From Flavobacterium psychrophilum (GTDB lineage: Bacteria; Bacteroidota; Bacteroidia; Flavobacteriales; Flavobacteriaceae), in the NCBI GenBank assembly GCA_943325515.2, contig CALPPS020000053.1:1-18021 (forward strand): a stretch of 18,021 bases of DNA, read 5' to 3'. The notes below the pieces were generated by a model. The model saw only the letters and a list, made by a program, of their open reading frames with translations, did not search any database and was not told where the DNA came from. Below are positions 7,160 through 15,456 of this stretch, piece after piece. Within the stretch, counting starts at the first letter, position 1; every line of letters begins with the position of its first letter. Both the position numbers and the translations under genes were made by a program.

Positions 7160-7720
7160 TTATAGCAATAAAATTCTGTCTATAATCCAGTATAAAGCTA
7201 CGCAACTGATAAGTGTACAAAGTGGATACACCAATTTTTCTTTATACCAAGTTTTGCCTCCAAACCTTTTGGCTATTAGAAAATAAGCCAAAAGTATAAT
7301 AGTAATTTGTCCCAACTCTACGCCAATATTGAACAAAACCAAAGCAGTACCATATTGCCCTTTTGGCAATCCAGTTTCAAGTAGCGCATTGGCAAAGCCC
7401 ATACCATGAACTAATCCAAAAGCAAAAACAATCAGTAAACGAAAAGGATTTATAGTATTGGTTATGATGTTCTCCACCGCCGTAAAAAGTATAGATAAGG
7501 CAATTAAAACTTCTATTATTTTAACATTGGGCATAAATAATCCGAAAGCTACTAAACCCAAAGTAAGACTGTGTGCCAAGGTAAAAACAGAACATTGAAG
7601 GATTACCGTTTTTAATTTGGAGTTCAGAAAAAAGAGTGTCAGGATAAAAAGAATGTGATCAAAACCTAACGGAATAACATGAGTATATCCTAGTTTTAGA
7701 TAAAAGATAAGAGTTTCCAA
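7160..7720 (-). CDS. HupE/UreJ-family polytopic membrane protein
   Basis: A 186-residue inner-membrane protein with about six hydrophobic segments. Conserved histidine/acid motifs match the HupE/UreJ_2 family: HVIPLGFDHILFIL near the N-terminus, FTLAHSLTL, EVLIALSILFTAVE, FGLVHGMGFA and FNIGVELGQ. Related proteins are proposed nickel or other metal permeases; the substrate here is not established. It is the last gene of the leftward operon. The start codon is TTG at 7718-7720, three bases after the TAA of the upstream gene. There is no ATG before the first conserved motif, so TTG with coupled translation is the best reading. As the only transport-like protein in the operon it may carry a solute released or bound by the secreted products. 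Confidence 0.88.
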   Translation of the reverse strand: METLIFYLKLGYTHVIPLGFDHILFILTLFFLNSKLKTVILQCSVFTLAHSLTLGLVAFGLFMPNVKIIEVLIALSILFTAVENIITNTINPFRLLIVFAFGLVHGMGFANALLETGLPKGQYGTALVLFNIGVELGQITIILLAYFLIAKRFGGKTWYKEKLVYPLCTLISCVALYWIIDRILLL

Positions 7721-7723
7721 TAA

Positions 7724-8911
7724 TTATTCTTTGATTAGTTTGAAATTGGAAGTAGTGTGGTCTATCACTTTCAAAAAATAAGTGCCTTTTGTTAAATTGG
7801 AAAAATCTTGTTTATCAATGTTTTTACCCGAAAAAAAGAGTTTTCCTTGAATGTCATACAATTCAAAAAACTCATTACCAGTTTTATTTTCAAAAGAAAT
7901 TTTAGTTGAAAAAGGATTAGGAAAAACTTTCAATACATTTTCATTTTCAAATTGCGAAATACCCAACTGCGGAATACCCCGAACACATAATACATAATTA
8001 GTACTCGTTTTAGCACCATAAGCTGTAATGCCAAATTGAGTATTCCAATACCATGCACTAGATGGGTTTTGTGTATTAGGCTTTAAAGTAGTGGAAGACC
8101 AATAATTATGAACTCCTAAATTTGAAAAATAAGGAGCAAAAACAGAAGGATTTGTGGTTAATTCATTAGTAATTGACTGTAATTCTTTAATATTTGGCAA
8201 TCTCCAATCTAAAGCATTTGCTAGAGTTAAACCTTCAGCATAAGTTATGGCTTCTTCCCAAGTTACTAGATTAGCATTCGGGATTTTTTGCCATACTAAC
8301 TGTGTTAAATTATCGGTAATTGTACCGTCACCATTATCAGTAAAATGATTTGTAACAGTAGTTGGAGTAGTAACCGTTCGCACGGCTCTTGCATTATATT
8401 TATAAGTGCCACCGGCGCTTTCTGTTTCTGCTTTTGGTTTATTGCCTATTCCACCACCGGCATTGGTACACCAAACTTTAGTAGCATCGCCAAACTGTAC
8501 TGTGCTTGTCCACCAATAATCGGCACCTGGAGTAGTTGGCGATTTGAAATAGATGGTATTTACTGCTGGGTTTGAATTTTGAAGATTCATAATGCTAAAC
8601 GACTCTAGTGGCGTTGGTAATCTCCAATCAGAGTAGCCAGCAAAATCTAAATTGTCGCAATATGAAATAGCATTTTCAAAAGTCATTTCACCACCATCCA
8701 GTTTTTGCCACATCAATCCCGTTACATTGTCGGTTATAGTTCCGTTTCCATTATCGGTATAAGAAGGGACATTAATGTTATAATCATTATCTTCTCCTAA
8801 AGTTGCGGTATAACTGGTATTTTGTCCAGTATCTGGAAGTAAGTTTATAGTTTTGGTGACACTTTGAGCAAAAGAAAAAGTAGTCAGTAACAGAAAAATT
8901 ATTTTTTTCAT
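7724..8911 (-). CDS. Secreted protein with two DUF1566/Lcl-type domains and T9SS sorting tail
   Basis: A 395-residue exported protein; the signal peptide ends at FAQ (about residue 16). Two tandem DUF1566 (Lcl C-terminal-like) domains occupy about 51-180 and 189-312. Each opens with a Y/FTDNGxGTITDN segment and carries L.WQK, SDWRLP or LDWRLP, a W-S/T-S-T segment and a closing RAVRTV or LCVRG. The opening Asp/Gly-rich loop may bind calcium. The type A sorting domain starts near 322 with VFPNPF and ends TYFLKVID...IKE. DUF1566 modules occur in surface and adhesin-like proteins; no enzymatic role is established. It begins 1 bp after the stop of the gene upstream and ends 3 bp before the HupE start, so it is tightly coupled in the operon. 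Confidence 0.9.
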   Translation of the reverse strand: MKKIIFLLLTTFSFAQSVTKTINLLPDTGQNTSYTATLGEDNDYNINVPSYTDNGNGTITDNVTGLMWQKLDGGEMTFENAISYCDNLDFAGYSDWRLPTPLESFSIMNLQNSNPAVNTIYFKSPTTPGADYWWTSTVQFGDATKVWCTNAGGGIGNKPKAETESAGGTYKYNARAVRTVTTPTTVTNHFTDNGDGTITDNLTQLVWQKIPNANLVTWEEAITYAEGLTLANALDWRLPNIKELQSITNELTTNPSVFAPYFSNLGVHNYWSSTTLKPNTQNPSSAWYWNTQFGITAYGAKTSTNYVLCVRGIPQLGISQFENENVLKVFPNPFSTKISFENKTGNEFFELYDIQGKLFFSGKNIDKQDFSNLTKGTYFLKVIDHTTSNFKLIKE

Positions 8912-8912
8912 T

Positions 8913-10136
8913 TTATTCGATTATTAATTTTTTCGACATTTCAAATTCTGGAAGATTAACTTTTATGATATACATTCCAGAGGAAAGATTTAAAGTTGAA
9001 ATTATTTCCAAATACTTATGGGAACTGAATACTAGTTCACCCAATAGATTATAAATTTTTATGGATTGAATTTCATTTTTTATAGATGGATCAACCTCTA
9101 AATGAAATTCACTTTTTGTAGGATTAGGATATATATTGATATGTTCAATTTTCGAATCATTATCATTCACAGATAAATTTGAAAGAACTGTTTTTCTAAC
9201 GATAACCTCATTATCCAAAATAACATTAGTACTCCAAATAAACTGTGCATCATTTGTTGGATTATCAAAAATATTAGTAAAATTGGTATAAGCAGGTTTG
9301 TTGTCAACGCCTATTGCTGCATTATTATAGAGACTTGCGTCAGGCCAAGCACTATCATCAAATGTGGCTAGTGTCCAATTTGCAGGTCGAGCCCAATGTA
9401 AGCCATAATAATTATTACCCGAATTGCTGTCAGCAGTACTACAATTTCCAGATAAACGTAATGAACCATTTTCTGTTGGACAAGTTAAGTCCATTATTGG
9501 AGCTGTATAAAAAGTTTGTGCTTTCCAATCGGAACCTGTTTTTGCAATTATGTTATTGTTGGCATCTTTAAAAACCGCCACCATGCCACCATCACCACAA
9601 TGGTAATTAAATCCTCCATTAGTTTCTCCTCCAACACCGAGGCGTTCTTCCCAATCTACTAATAACATGGCAATTGTGAAAGGTCTATTAACTTTAAATC
9701 TGACAATATTTGAATTGAATTGTGTAAAAGGTACATTGTCTTTACCAACTTGAACTCCATTTATGTACATTTCAAAATAATTGTCGGCAAAAATATAGGC
9801 TGTTATTATTTCACCATTTGCATCAATAGTAACTATATCAGAACCGTTTAATGCTGCTAGTGCTGAAGCATCATTAGCATAATTATGCCCATTACAAGTA
9901 TTATTTAAATCAGAGGCAAATGGAAAGCTAGCATTTGTATAATTAGTAACTGCCGGAACTGTCCAAACCGTATTATTAGTTGCAGTTATAGTTCCTAAAG
10001 CAGCAATTCTTCCCCCTGAACAAGAATATAAATTGGATACTGTTGTTGTTGCTAATCCTTGAGTGACTGAGGCTGTTCCTGTATATTGTGCGGAAGCAAA
10101 AGTAGAAGCGCATAATAAAAATAGTAGCGTTTTCAT
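8913..10136 (-). CDS. Secreted protein with jelly-roll-like region and T9SS sorting tail, function unknown
   Basis: A 407-residue exported protein; the signal peptide ends near ASAQ (residue 17). The central region is rich in beta strands, Asn, Gly and aromatics. FADNYFEMYINGVQVG resembles a PA14 or galactose-binding-like jelly roll. WTLATFDDSAW, followed by AQFIWSTNVI, resembles the carbohydrate-binding beta-sandwiches of glycosidase accessory domains. Cysteines (in LYSCSGG, YHCGDGG, DLTCPTENG and GNCST) suggest disulfides. A type A sorting domain (about 330-407) starts at IYPNP and ends SKKLIIE. No catalytic motif was recognised. It lies 2 bp downstream of the YHYH gene and 1 bp upstream of the DUF1566 gene, so its role is probably tied to theirs. 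Confidence 0.88.
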   Translation of the reverse strand: MKTLLFLLCASTFASAQYTGTASVTQGLATTTVSNLYSCSGGRIAALGTITATNNTVWTVPAVTNYTNASFPFASDLNNTCNGHNYANDASALAALNGSDIVTIDANGEIITAYIFADNYFEMYINGVQVGKDNVPFTQFNSNIVRFKVNRPFTIAMLLVDWEERLGVGGETNGGFNYHCGDGGMVAVFKDANNNIIAKTGSDWKAQTFYTAPIMDLTCPTENGSLRLSGNCSTADSNSGNNYYGLHWARPANWTLATFDDSAWPDASLYNNAAIGVDNKPAYTNFTNIFDNPTNDAQFIWSTNVILDNEVIVRKTVLSNLSVNDNDSKIEHINIYPNPTKSEFHLEVDPSIKNEIQSIKIYNLLGELVFSSHKYLEIISTLNLSSGMYIIKVNLPEFEMSKKLIIE

Positions 10137-10138
10137 AA

Positions 10139-11761
10139 TTACTTCACTACTATTTTTTTAGTAACAACTGTATGAGAAAATTGAATTTTGACAAGATAGG
10201 TTCCGGTTGCTAATTTCTTAATATCCATAGCAGGAACAAATTTTGAAGTTTTAGAAATTAAACTTCCTTTAACATCATAAACCGAAATATTTTTAACTTC
10301 ATTTTCTAAATTGGTAGTATCTAATTTAATATTTAAAATATCAGTGGCAGGATTTGGATAGACCATAACTTCTTTATCTAATGAAAAAACATTGCTGTTT
10401 AGAGGGACTGTACATTGAGAAAAACCATTATAAGTTTTTGTTGTAGTACCCGATGGAGTTACATAGTTAAAAGTGTAAACAGTTCCACTCCAACTAAAAT
10501 TAGTTGCATAACCAGATATTCCATTAAGTGTATAAGAAACATTATATCCATTGTTATTTGCATTTGCAACGCATGATGTAATCAATGCACCACTCAAAGG
10601 CGTCCAATTTTCATTTCTAACAGGATGTGATAAAGCTTGCGGAATTAATTGATGGTTAGCATCTTCAGTTACTTGCCCTTTAAACTTTCCAATCATATAG
10701 GGTGCTGTAGTTGTTCCATGATAATGATAAATACCATTACTACCATAGTGCCCATTAGTACCATCAAGATCTAGAGGTGTCATAGGACTACCATCTGGTT
10801 CTACAGTACCATATACAGCAAATCCGTCAAAACTGAATGCACAAGGCAAATCGGTGGTAGTTTGACCCTCAGAGTATAATTTCAAAGGTGCAATATGATA
10901 ATGATAATCATCGCCTCTACCACAATGGCCGCCATAATTGTCTAATTGTCCATCCGTAAAAGAATCTACACCAGTATTAGTATGATAATTAAAAATAGGT
11001 ACACCATTAGCTGCTATGGCAATAGCACCTCGGGTAAAGTGAACAGCATCAATAGGAATAGGAGAACTTGCAACTACAGGATTTAAAGGGATACTCCAAT
11101 GGTTTGTACCAATATAACATTGTGGAATTGGCACTTGTTGTTGCCACCCTGTACTAGAGATGCCCACCATCATCGTATGATTTGGAATTCCTTTACTTTC
11201 AACATAAAAATAAGGATTGGGATCATTGGGATTATCCCAAGAAGTAGCTACATTGGGAATAAATGGTAAAAAAGCTGAATTCACAAATATTGGGTCGGTG
11301 GTTGTAAGTGCTTTTTTAGTAAAACTATAAAATGAAATTACTACGCCAAGGAACAAAACTGGGTATAAATATTTTATTTTTTTTCTATCTGAAATAGTGT
11401 AAACATAATATCCAAAAGCCAGTAATGAAAAAACTATTATCCAAAATTTGTAATTAAAAACACTTTGAATACTCTTCTTTTTTTCGGGTCCAATTGTATT
11501 TAATTTTTTAACCCAGTTGTTTTTTTTAGATACAAATTCTTGATCTTCCTTGGATAAATCTGTAAAAACTACTTTCGAAATTTTATTATTTGCCTCTTCA
11601 ATAAAAACCGTATCGTTTTTAAACATCATAAAAGTACCATCAATAAATTTATGTTCTTTTTGAATTGACCAATGCCTTAGAACAATAGTATCATAATTGA
11701 TAGTGTGTGAAAAAACAAAGTTGCTTAGTAGGCAAATTAGTAGTAGAAATATTTTTTTCAT
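10139..11761 (-). CDS. YHYH-domain protein with SHD1-like N-terminus, two membrane segments and T9SS sorting tail
   Basis: A 540-residue protein with an N-terminal signal peptide (about 1-18). A segment at about 28-90 (HWSIQ...VVFTDLSKEDQEFVSKKN) resembles SHD1-like domains. Two hydrophobic helices follow, about 106-123 (FWIIVFSLLAFGYYVYTI) and 131-147. The main domain (about 160-430) is a YHYH-family region with the tetrapeptide twice, DDYHYH at 286-289 and IYHYHG at 345-348, plus GGHCGRGDD and GHYGSNG. The dense histidines suggest metal binding, which is unproven. The C-terminus (about 465-540) is a type A T9SS tail from VYPNP to KKIVVK. Internal membrane helices are unusual in a T9SS substrate. 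The 62 bp leader contains TACTTTG (11808-11814, minus strand), which could be a weak internal promoter. Confidence 0.88.
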   Translation of the reverse strand: MKKIFLLLICLLSNFVFSHTINYDTIVLRHWSIQKEHKFIDGTFMMFKNDTVFIEEANNKISKVVFTDLSKEDQEFVSKKNNWVKKLNTIGPEKKKSIQSVFNYKFWIIVFSLLAFGYYVYTISDRKKIKYLYPVLFLGVVISFYSFTKKALTTTDPIFVNSAFLPFIPNVATSWDNPNDPNPYFYVESKGIPNHTMMVGISSTGWQQQVPIPQCYIGTNHWSIPLNPVVASSPIPIDAVHFTRGAIAIAANGVPIFNYHTNTGVDSFTDGQLDNYGGHCGRGDDYHYHIAPLKLYSEGQTTTDLPCAFSFDGFAVYGTVEPDGSPMTPLDLDGTNGHYGSNGIYHYHGTTTAPYMIGKFKGQVTEDANHQLIPQALSHPVRNENWTPLSGALITSCVANANNNGYNVSYTLNGISGYATNFSWSGTVYTFNYVTPSGTTTKTYNGFSQCTVPLNSNVFSLDKEVMVYPNPATDILNIKLDTTNLENEVKNISVYDVKGSLISKTSKFVPAMDIKKLATGTYLVKIQFSHTVVTKKIVVK

Positions 11762-11823
11762 AATTGTACTATTTTTATTTTTAGACGAAATATATAGAAT
11801 ATTCTCGCAAAGTAGATTAAAAC

Positions 11824-13539
11824 TTAACGTTTTAAAATAATTTTTCCAGATTTTATAACTTTATTTTGATTTGAAATAGAATATAAATAGATTCCGTTTG
11901 CAGCTTCACTACCTGAATTATCGGTCCCATCCCATACTACTTTAAATTTACCCGGATTAACAGAATTTTCCATTACTAGCGTTTTTATCAATTGCTCTAA
12001 CTCATTATAAACTGAAATTGAAACTTTTTCGGTTTCGTTTAATGAAAATTCAATAGTTGTTTCTTTAGAAAATGGATTGGGATAAACAATTTCATCATTA
12101 TAATTTGCATTCCATATCATTGAAGGATTGGTACTTAAATTATAGCAATTGGAAGCACCAATAAAATAACTTGCAGAAACATCTTTATTGTGTCGTGTAG
12201 CATTTTCTGATGCAGGCAAATAAGTTCGCACATATTCTGTTTGAACTCCATCTGGACTAACTATAACACGAATGTGTCCTGAATTAGGCAGAATTGTTCC
12301 TTCTAAATAACCATATGTTGTAGCGTAATTTGCACTTGTATAATTGGGATGACTTGGCTGTGGAGTTTCTTGATAAACCAAACAGTCTTTTTCTTGTTTT
12401 CCAAAAAAATGATCGTGACCGTGAAAGAAAGTGGTTACTCTATTTTCAGTTAAAAGATCTTTAATTGGTTTGTACCATGTAGGACGATTGGTCGCAAATC
12501 CCGGTGTTCCGTCTAAATTATTTCCACCCCATTCATATAAATTAGCGAATTCAACTCCACCTCGACCATCAGGATCTCCACCAACTATTTGGTGTGAAAA
12601 GACAAATTTAAATTTGGCTGTACTATTTTCTAATGTTGCTTTTAACCAATTGTACTGTACTGCTCCCAGTGTCCAGCGCCAACCTGTTGTTGCTGTTGGT
12701 TTTGGAGAGGTAAACCAATACGGATCAATTACTATAAATAAAGCATCGCCCCAAGTCCAAGAATAATAACTTTCTCGTTGTCCAACGAAATTATAACTAG
12801 TGGCATCCCCAGAATAAAAACTATCGGGAGCAGGATTTAAAAAATATTTTTTACGTTCGTTGGTATCCCAAACTGCAATGTTTTCAGCTGTATTGTTTAA
12901 ATTCCAACCTGATTCTCCTTCGTGATTTCCTAAAGCAATAAACAAAGGGACAGTATGGCAAATAGTTTCATATTTTGATCGCAACAATTTGCATCGGTAA
13001 GGAATTGTGTCGTGTGGAATAATATTTGGGGTAACACTTGTTCTTTTTAATTTATCGGTCATTAAAAAATCACCTAAATCAATCATAAAATCTGGGTTAT
13101 CTTCCAATTGATTTTGCAAACATCTGTCATAAACAGGAATTGAACTTTGCTCATCCATGTGCGGATCAGCTTGAACTACAAATGTAAAAGTACTTCCAGC
13201 GGGTCTTTGAGTATGAAATGAATGTTCGGGTCTTGCGGTAGATTGTATTGAACCTGGGGTTCTATAATTCAATTTATAAAAATATTTAGTGTCTGATAAA
13301 AGCCCTGCTATCAAAACTTCGGCAGGTTCGTTTGCAATGAAACTTTGCCATGGAGTATTGTAGGGATAATTTCCTGTGATTGTTCCATATTGTATGGAAA
13401 CCTCAACATTAGCATCAAAAAATGCTTGAATAGTAATACTATTATTGGTGGGTCTTCCAACAATTTCTGTTTGTGTTATGTTTTGAGAAAAACTATTTAT
13501 ACTTAAAATTAAGAAGACACAATTTACTATTTTTTTCAT
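11824..13539 (-). CDS. Secreted calcineurin-like metallophosphoesterase with FN3-like N-domain and T9SS/FlgD-like tail
   Basis: A 571-residue exported enzyme; the signal peptide ends near FSQ (residue 19). An FN3-like, purple-acid-phosphatase-type N-domain covers about 22-115. The metallophosphoesterase domain carries its metal ligands in order: ADPH (Asp125, His127), LGD (Asp157), GNHE (Asn205, His206), SHQ (His316) and GHDH (His375, His377). It should hydrolyse phosphomonoesters or diesters outside the cell with a two-metal centre. The C-terminal region (about 480-571) begins IVYPNPF and contains WDGTDNSG...NGIYLYSI, mixing type A sorting and FlgD-like Ig features. It is 14 bp downstream of a paralogue, and the pair opens the operon. 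Confidence 0.93.
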   Translation of the reverse strand: MKKIVNCVFLILSINSFSQNITQTEIVGRPTNNSITIQAFFDANVEVSIQYGTITGNYPYNTPWQSFIANEPAEVLIAGLLSDTKYFYKLNYRTPGSIQSTARPEHSFHTQRPAGSTFTFVVQADPHMDEQSSIPVYDRCLQNQLEDNPDFMIDLGDFLMTDKLKRTSVTPNIIPHDTIPYRCKLLRSKYETICHTVPLFIALGNHEGESGWNLNNTAENIAVWDTNERKKYFLNPAPDSFYSGDATSYNFVGQRESYYSWTWGDALFIVIDPYWFTSPKPTATTGWRWTLGAVQYNWLKATLENSTAKFKFVFSHQIVGGDPDGRGGVEFANLYEWGGNNLDGTPGFATNRPTWYKPIKDLLTENRVTTFFHGHDHFFGKQEKDCLVYQETPQPSHPNYTSANYATTYGYLEGTILPNSGHIRVIVSPDGVQTEYVRTYLPASENATRHNKDVSASYFIGASNCYNLSTNPSMIWNANYNDEIVYPNPFSKETTIEFSLNETEKVSISVYNELEQLIKTLVMENSVNPGKFKVVWDGTDNSGSEAANGIYLYSISNQNKVIKSGKIILKR

Positions 13540-13553
13540 TGTTCTTATAGTTA

Positions 13554-15230
13554 TTAATGTTTAACAATTATTTTTTTTGATGTAGCGATACCCTCTATCT
13601 CCAAAAAATAAACACCATTCACTAGAATAGAAGTATCAATTACATTTGCATTTACTTTTAAAACAATTTGGCCTAAAGTATTTCTTATTACTCCAGAAAA
13701 TGCTGAAGCATCATCTTTAAAATTAAGATACAAATTGTTATTAGTTGGGTTAGGATAAGCCACAAATTCGTTTTGAAGTTGAGTTTGATTGGTCTCTAAA
13801 TCGCAAGAACCTATTGTATACGAATAGCCTATTTCACCATTATTATGTCCTGCTGAACCATTAGTTCCTGGTATATATGCTTTTACATAATCTACAGTGA
13901 CACAATTTGGAGTGACATTAACTCTGATGTGTCCTGTACCATCTAACCTAGAACAAGTAGGGTCGACTGCAGGATCGGTGTAGGCTGTCGCATTTGCAGT
14001 ATATCCAATGGTATAGGTAATATCGCTAGGCATTGGAACTTCCTGATAGACTACTCCGTTAAGTTGTTCTTTTGCAAACATATGGTCATGACCTTGAAAG
14101 AAAACATCTACACCAGTATCTTCAAATACTTTTTGAATTGGTTTTCCCCATCCAGGACGGTATTGGTCAAATTTGTACTGATTATTTTGCATTCCTCCCC
14201 ATTCATATCCGGGTGCCCATACTACACCACCTCTTCCTTGTCCTCTTGAATGATGGGCAAACACAAATTTATGTTTTGCTGTACTGTTTTCTAATACACT
14301 TCTCATCCAATCGTATTGCGTTTTTCCCAATGTCCAATCCCAATTATTAGGTTTGCCTGGATCTGCAGGGCTTGATCCTGGCGCAATTTCTGTTCTGTAA
14401 ACATCTAAAACTACAAATAAAGCATCACCCCAAGTCCATGCATAATAATTCTCAGGAGTACCTATACCATAATTTTCTGTAACTGTATTTCCACTATAAA
14501 AACTATTAGGAAAAGGATTTGGATAATAGTATTTTCTCCATTGTGTACCCCATATTCCAATATTATTTGGCGGAGTTTGATTCAAATAATAATCATTTTC
14601 GCCTTCATGATTACCTAAGCAAACATAAAAAGGAATCGAATGACAAATTTGACCTAAATACTGTCTGTAATCTTTATGCAAAGCATCCATATCGGAACTC
14701 GTGGTGGTAAGCGGTGAATGATCGTCACCAAAAATATCGCCTAAAGAAAGCATAAAATCAGGATTGTCTGCAGCCTCATTGGCTAAAGTAACTTGATACA
14801 TGCTTCGATTTCCTTTTATGTCATATAAATGCTCATCTGATTCCACAGTAAAAGTGAAGTTTTCACCTGGCGCTCTTTGAGTATGAAATTTATATTCAGG
14901 AGTTGTAGTGTAACTTGCTGCACCAATTAATTTATATTGTATTCTATAATAATATTGTGCATTAGGAAGTAAGTTTGTGAGGTCTATCTCGTCAGGTACA
15001 TTTAGTACATTATTATAATTACTAGTCGTACTAGAATAATTTCCTGATTGAGTTCCATACTCAAAATAATAAACTACATTTTGATCAAATAGTACACTTG
15101 CAGTAACCGATGTGGCGGTTGGTCTACCTAAAATTATAGATTTTTCTTGAGAATAGGAAGTGTTAAAAACTCCAAACCCTAATAAAAAAATAAAAACATG
15201 GAATGAGATTGAAAATTGAAATTTAAGCAT
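13554..15230 (-). CDS. Secreted calcineurin-like metallophosphoesterase, paralogue and first gene of the operon
   Basis: A 558-residue exported enzyme; the long signal peptide ends near YSQ (residue 28). An FN3-like domain covers about 33-118. The metallophosphoesterase domain then shows SDEH (Asp132, His134), LGD (Asp165), GNHE (Asn207, His208), AHH and GHDH. Shared blocks with the neighbour include NPDFM, WTWGDALF, LENSTAK, GRGGV and YEWGG, so the two arose by duplication but have diverged, including their tails. This one ends in a standard type A sorting domain (AYPNP...SKKIIVKH). It is expected at the cell surface as a phosphatase or phosphodiesterase. The start ATG at 15228-15230 faces lpdA across 226 bp. 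TATTTTTG on the minus strand at 15416-15423 matches the -7 consensus but implies a long leader. Confidence 0.92.
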   Translation of the reverse strand: MLKFQFSISFHVFIFLLGFGVFNTSYSQEKSIILGRPTATSVTASVLFDQNVVYYFEYGTQSGNYSSTTSNYNNVLNVPDEIDLTNLLPNAQYYYRIQYKLIGAASYTTTPEYKFHTQRAPGENFTFTVESDEHLYDIKGNRSMYQVTLANEAADNPDFMLSLGDIFGDDHSPLTTTSSDMDALHKDYRQYLGQICHSIPFYVCLGNHEGENDYYLNQTPPNNIGIWGTQWRKYYYPNPFPNSFYSGNTVTENYGIGTPENYYAWTWGDALFVVLDVYRTEIAPGSSPADPGKPNNWDWTLGKTQYDWMRSVLENSTAKHKFVFAHHSRGQGRGGVVWAPGYEWGGMQNNQYKFDQYRPGWGKPIQKVFEDTGVDVFFQGHDHMFAKEQLNGVVYQEVPMPSDITYTIGYTANATAYTDPAVDPTCSRLDGTGHIRVNVTPNCVTVDYVKAYIPGTNGSAGHNNGEIGYSYTIGSCDLETNQTQLQNEFVAYPNPTNNNLYLNFKDDASAFSGVIRNTLGQIVLKVNANVIDTSILVNGVYFLEIEGIATSKKIIVKH

Positions 15231-15402
15231 ATAAATTTTATTTTGATTTTGTAATAGACAAATAAAAGATAAAAAGGTTTAATTAACTTTTGTAAAATAT
15301 TTTAATTTAATTCAAAATACTAGAAAAAAGGGAAATTAGTGAGAAGAAAAGTATGATGTTTTTTTAAGTAAATTATTTCGTTTTTAAATAAAATAAAAAA
15401 TG

Positions 15403-15410
15403 TAGTTTTG
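15403..15410 (+). promoter_or_regulatory. Candidate -7 promoter element for lpdA
   Basis: TAGTTTTG matches the Bacteroidetes TAnnTTTG element exactly and lies 46 bp before the lpdA ATG. The -33 region (about 15380-15383) is only T-rich, not a clear TTTG. The element sits in an inverted repeat, GTAGTTTT (15402-15409) with AAAACTAC (15425-15432). It also lies beside an opposite-strand match, TATTTTTG (15416-15423), which could serve the leftward operon. Confidence 0.4.
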
Positions 15411-15456
15411 TGACGCAAAAATAAAAAACTACGAACAATAAACCACTAACAATACT

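Noticed and set aside
7142..7190. Terminator between the protease and HupE genes (TTATAG...CTATAA)
   Set aside because: Only six A/T-rich pairs with a 14-nt loop and no T-run; it is also inside the HupE coding end.
14064..14350. Plus-strand frames of 61 and 92 residues inside the first phosphoesterase gene
   Set aside because: They are antisense shadows of a gene with complete catalytic motifs.
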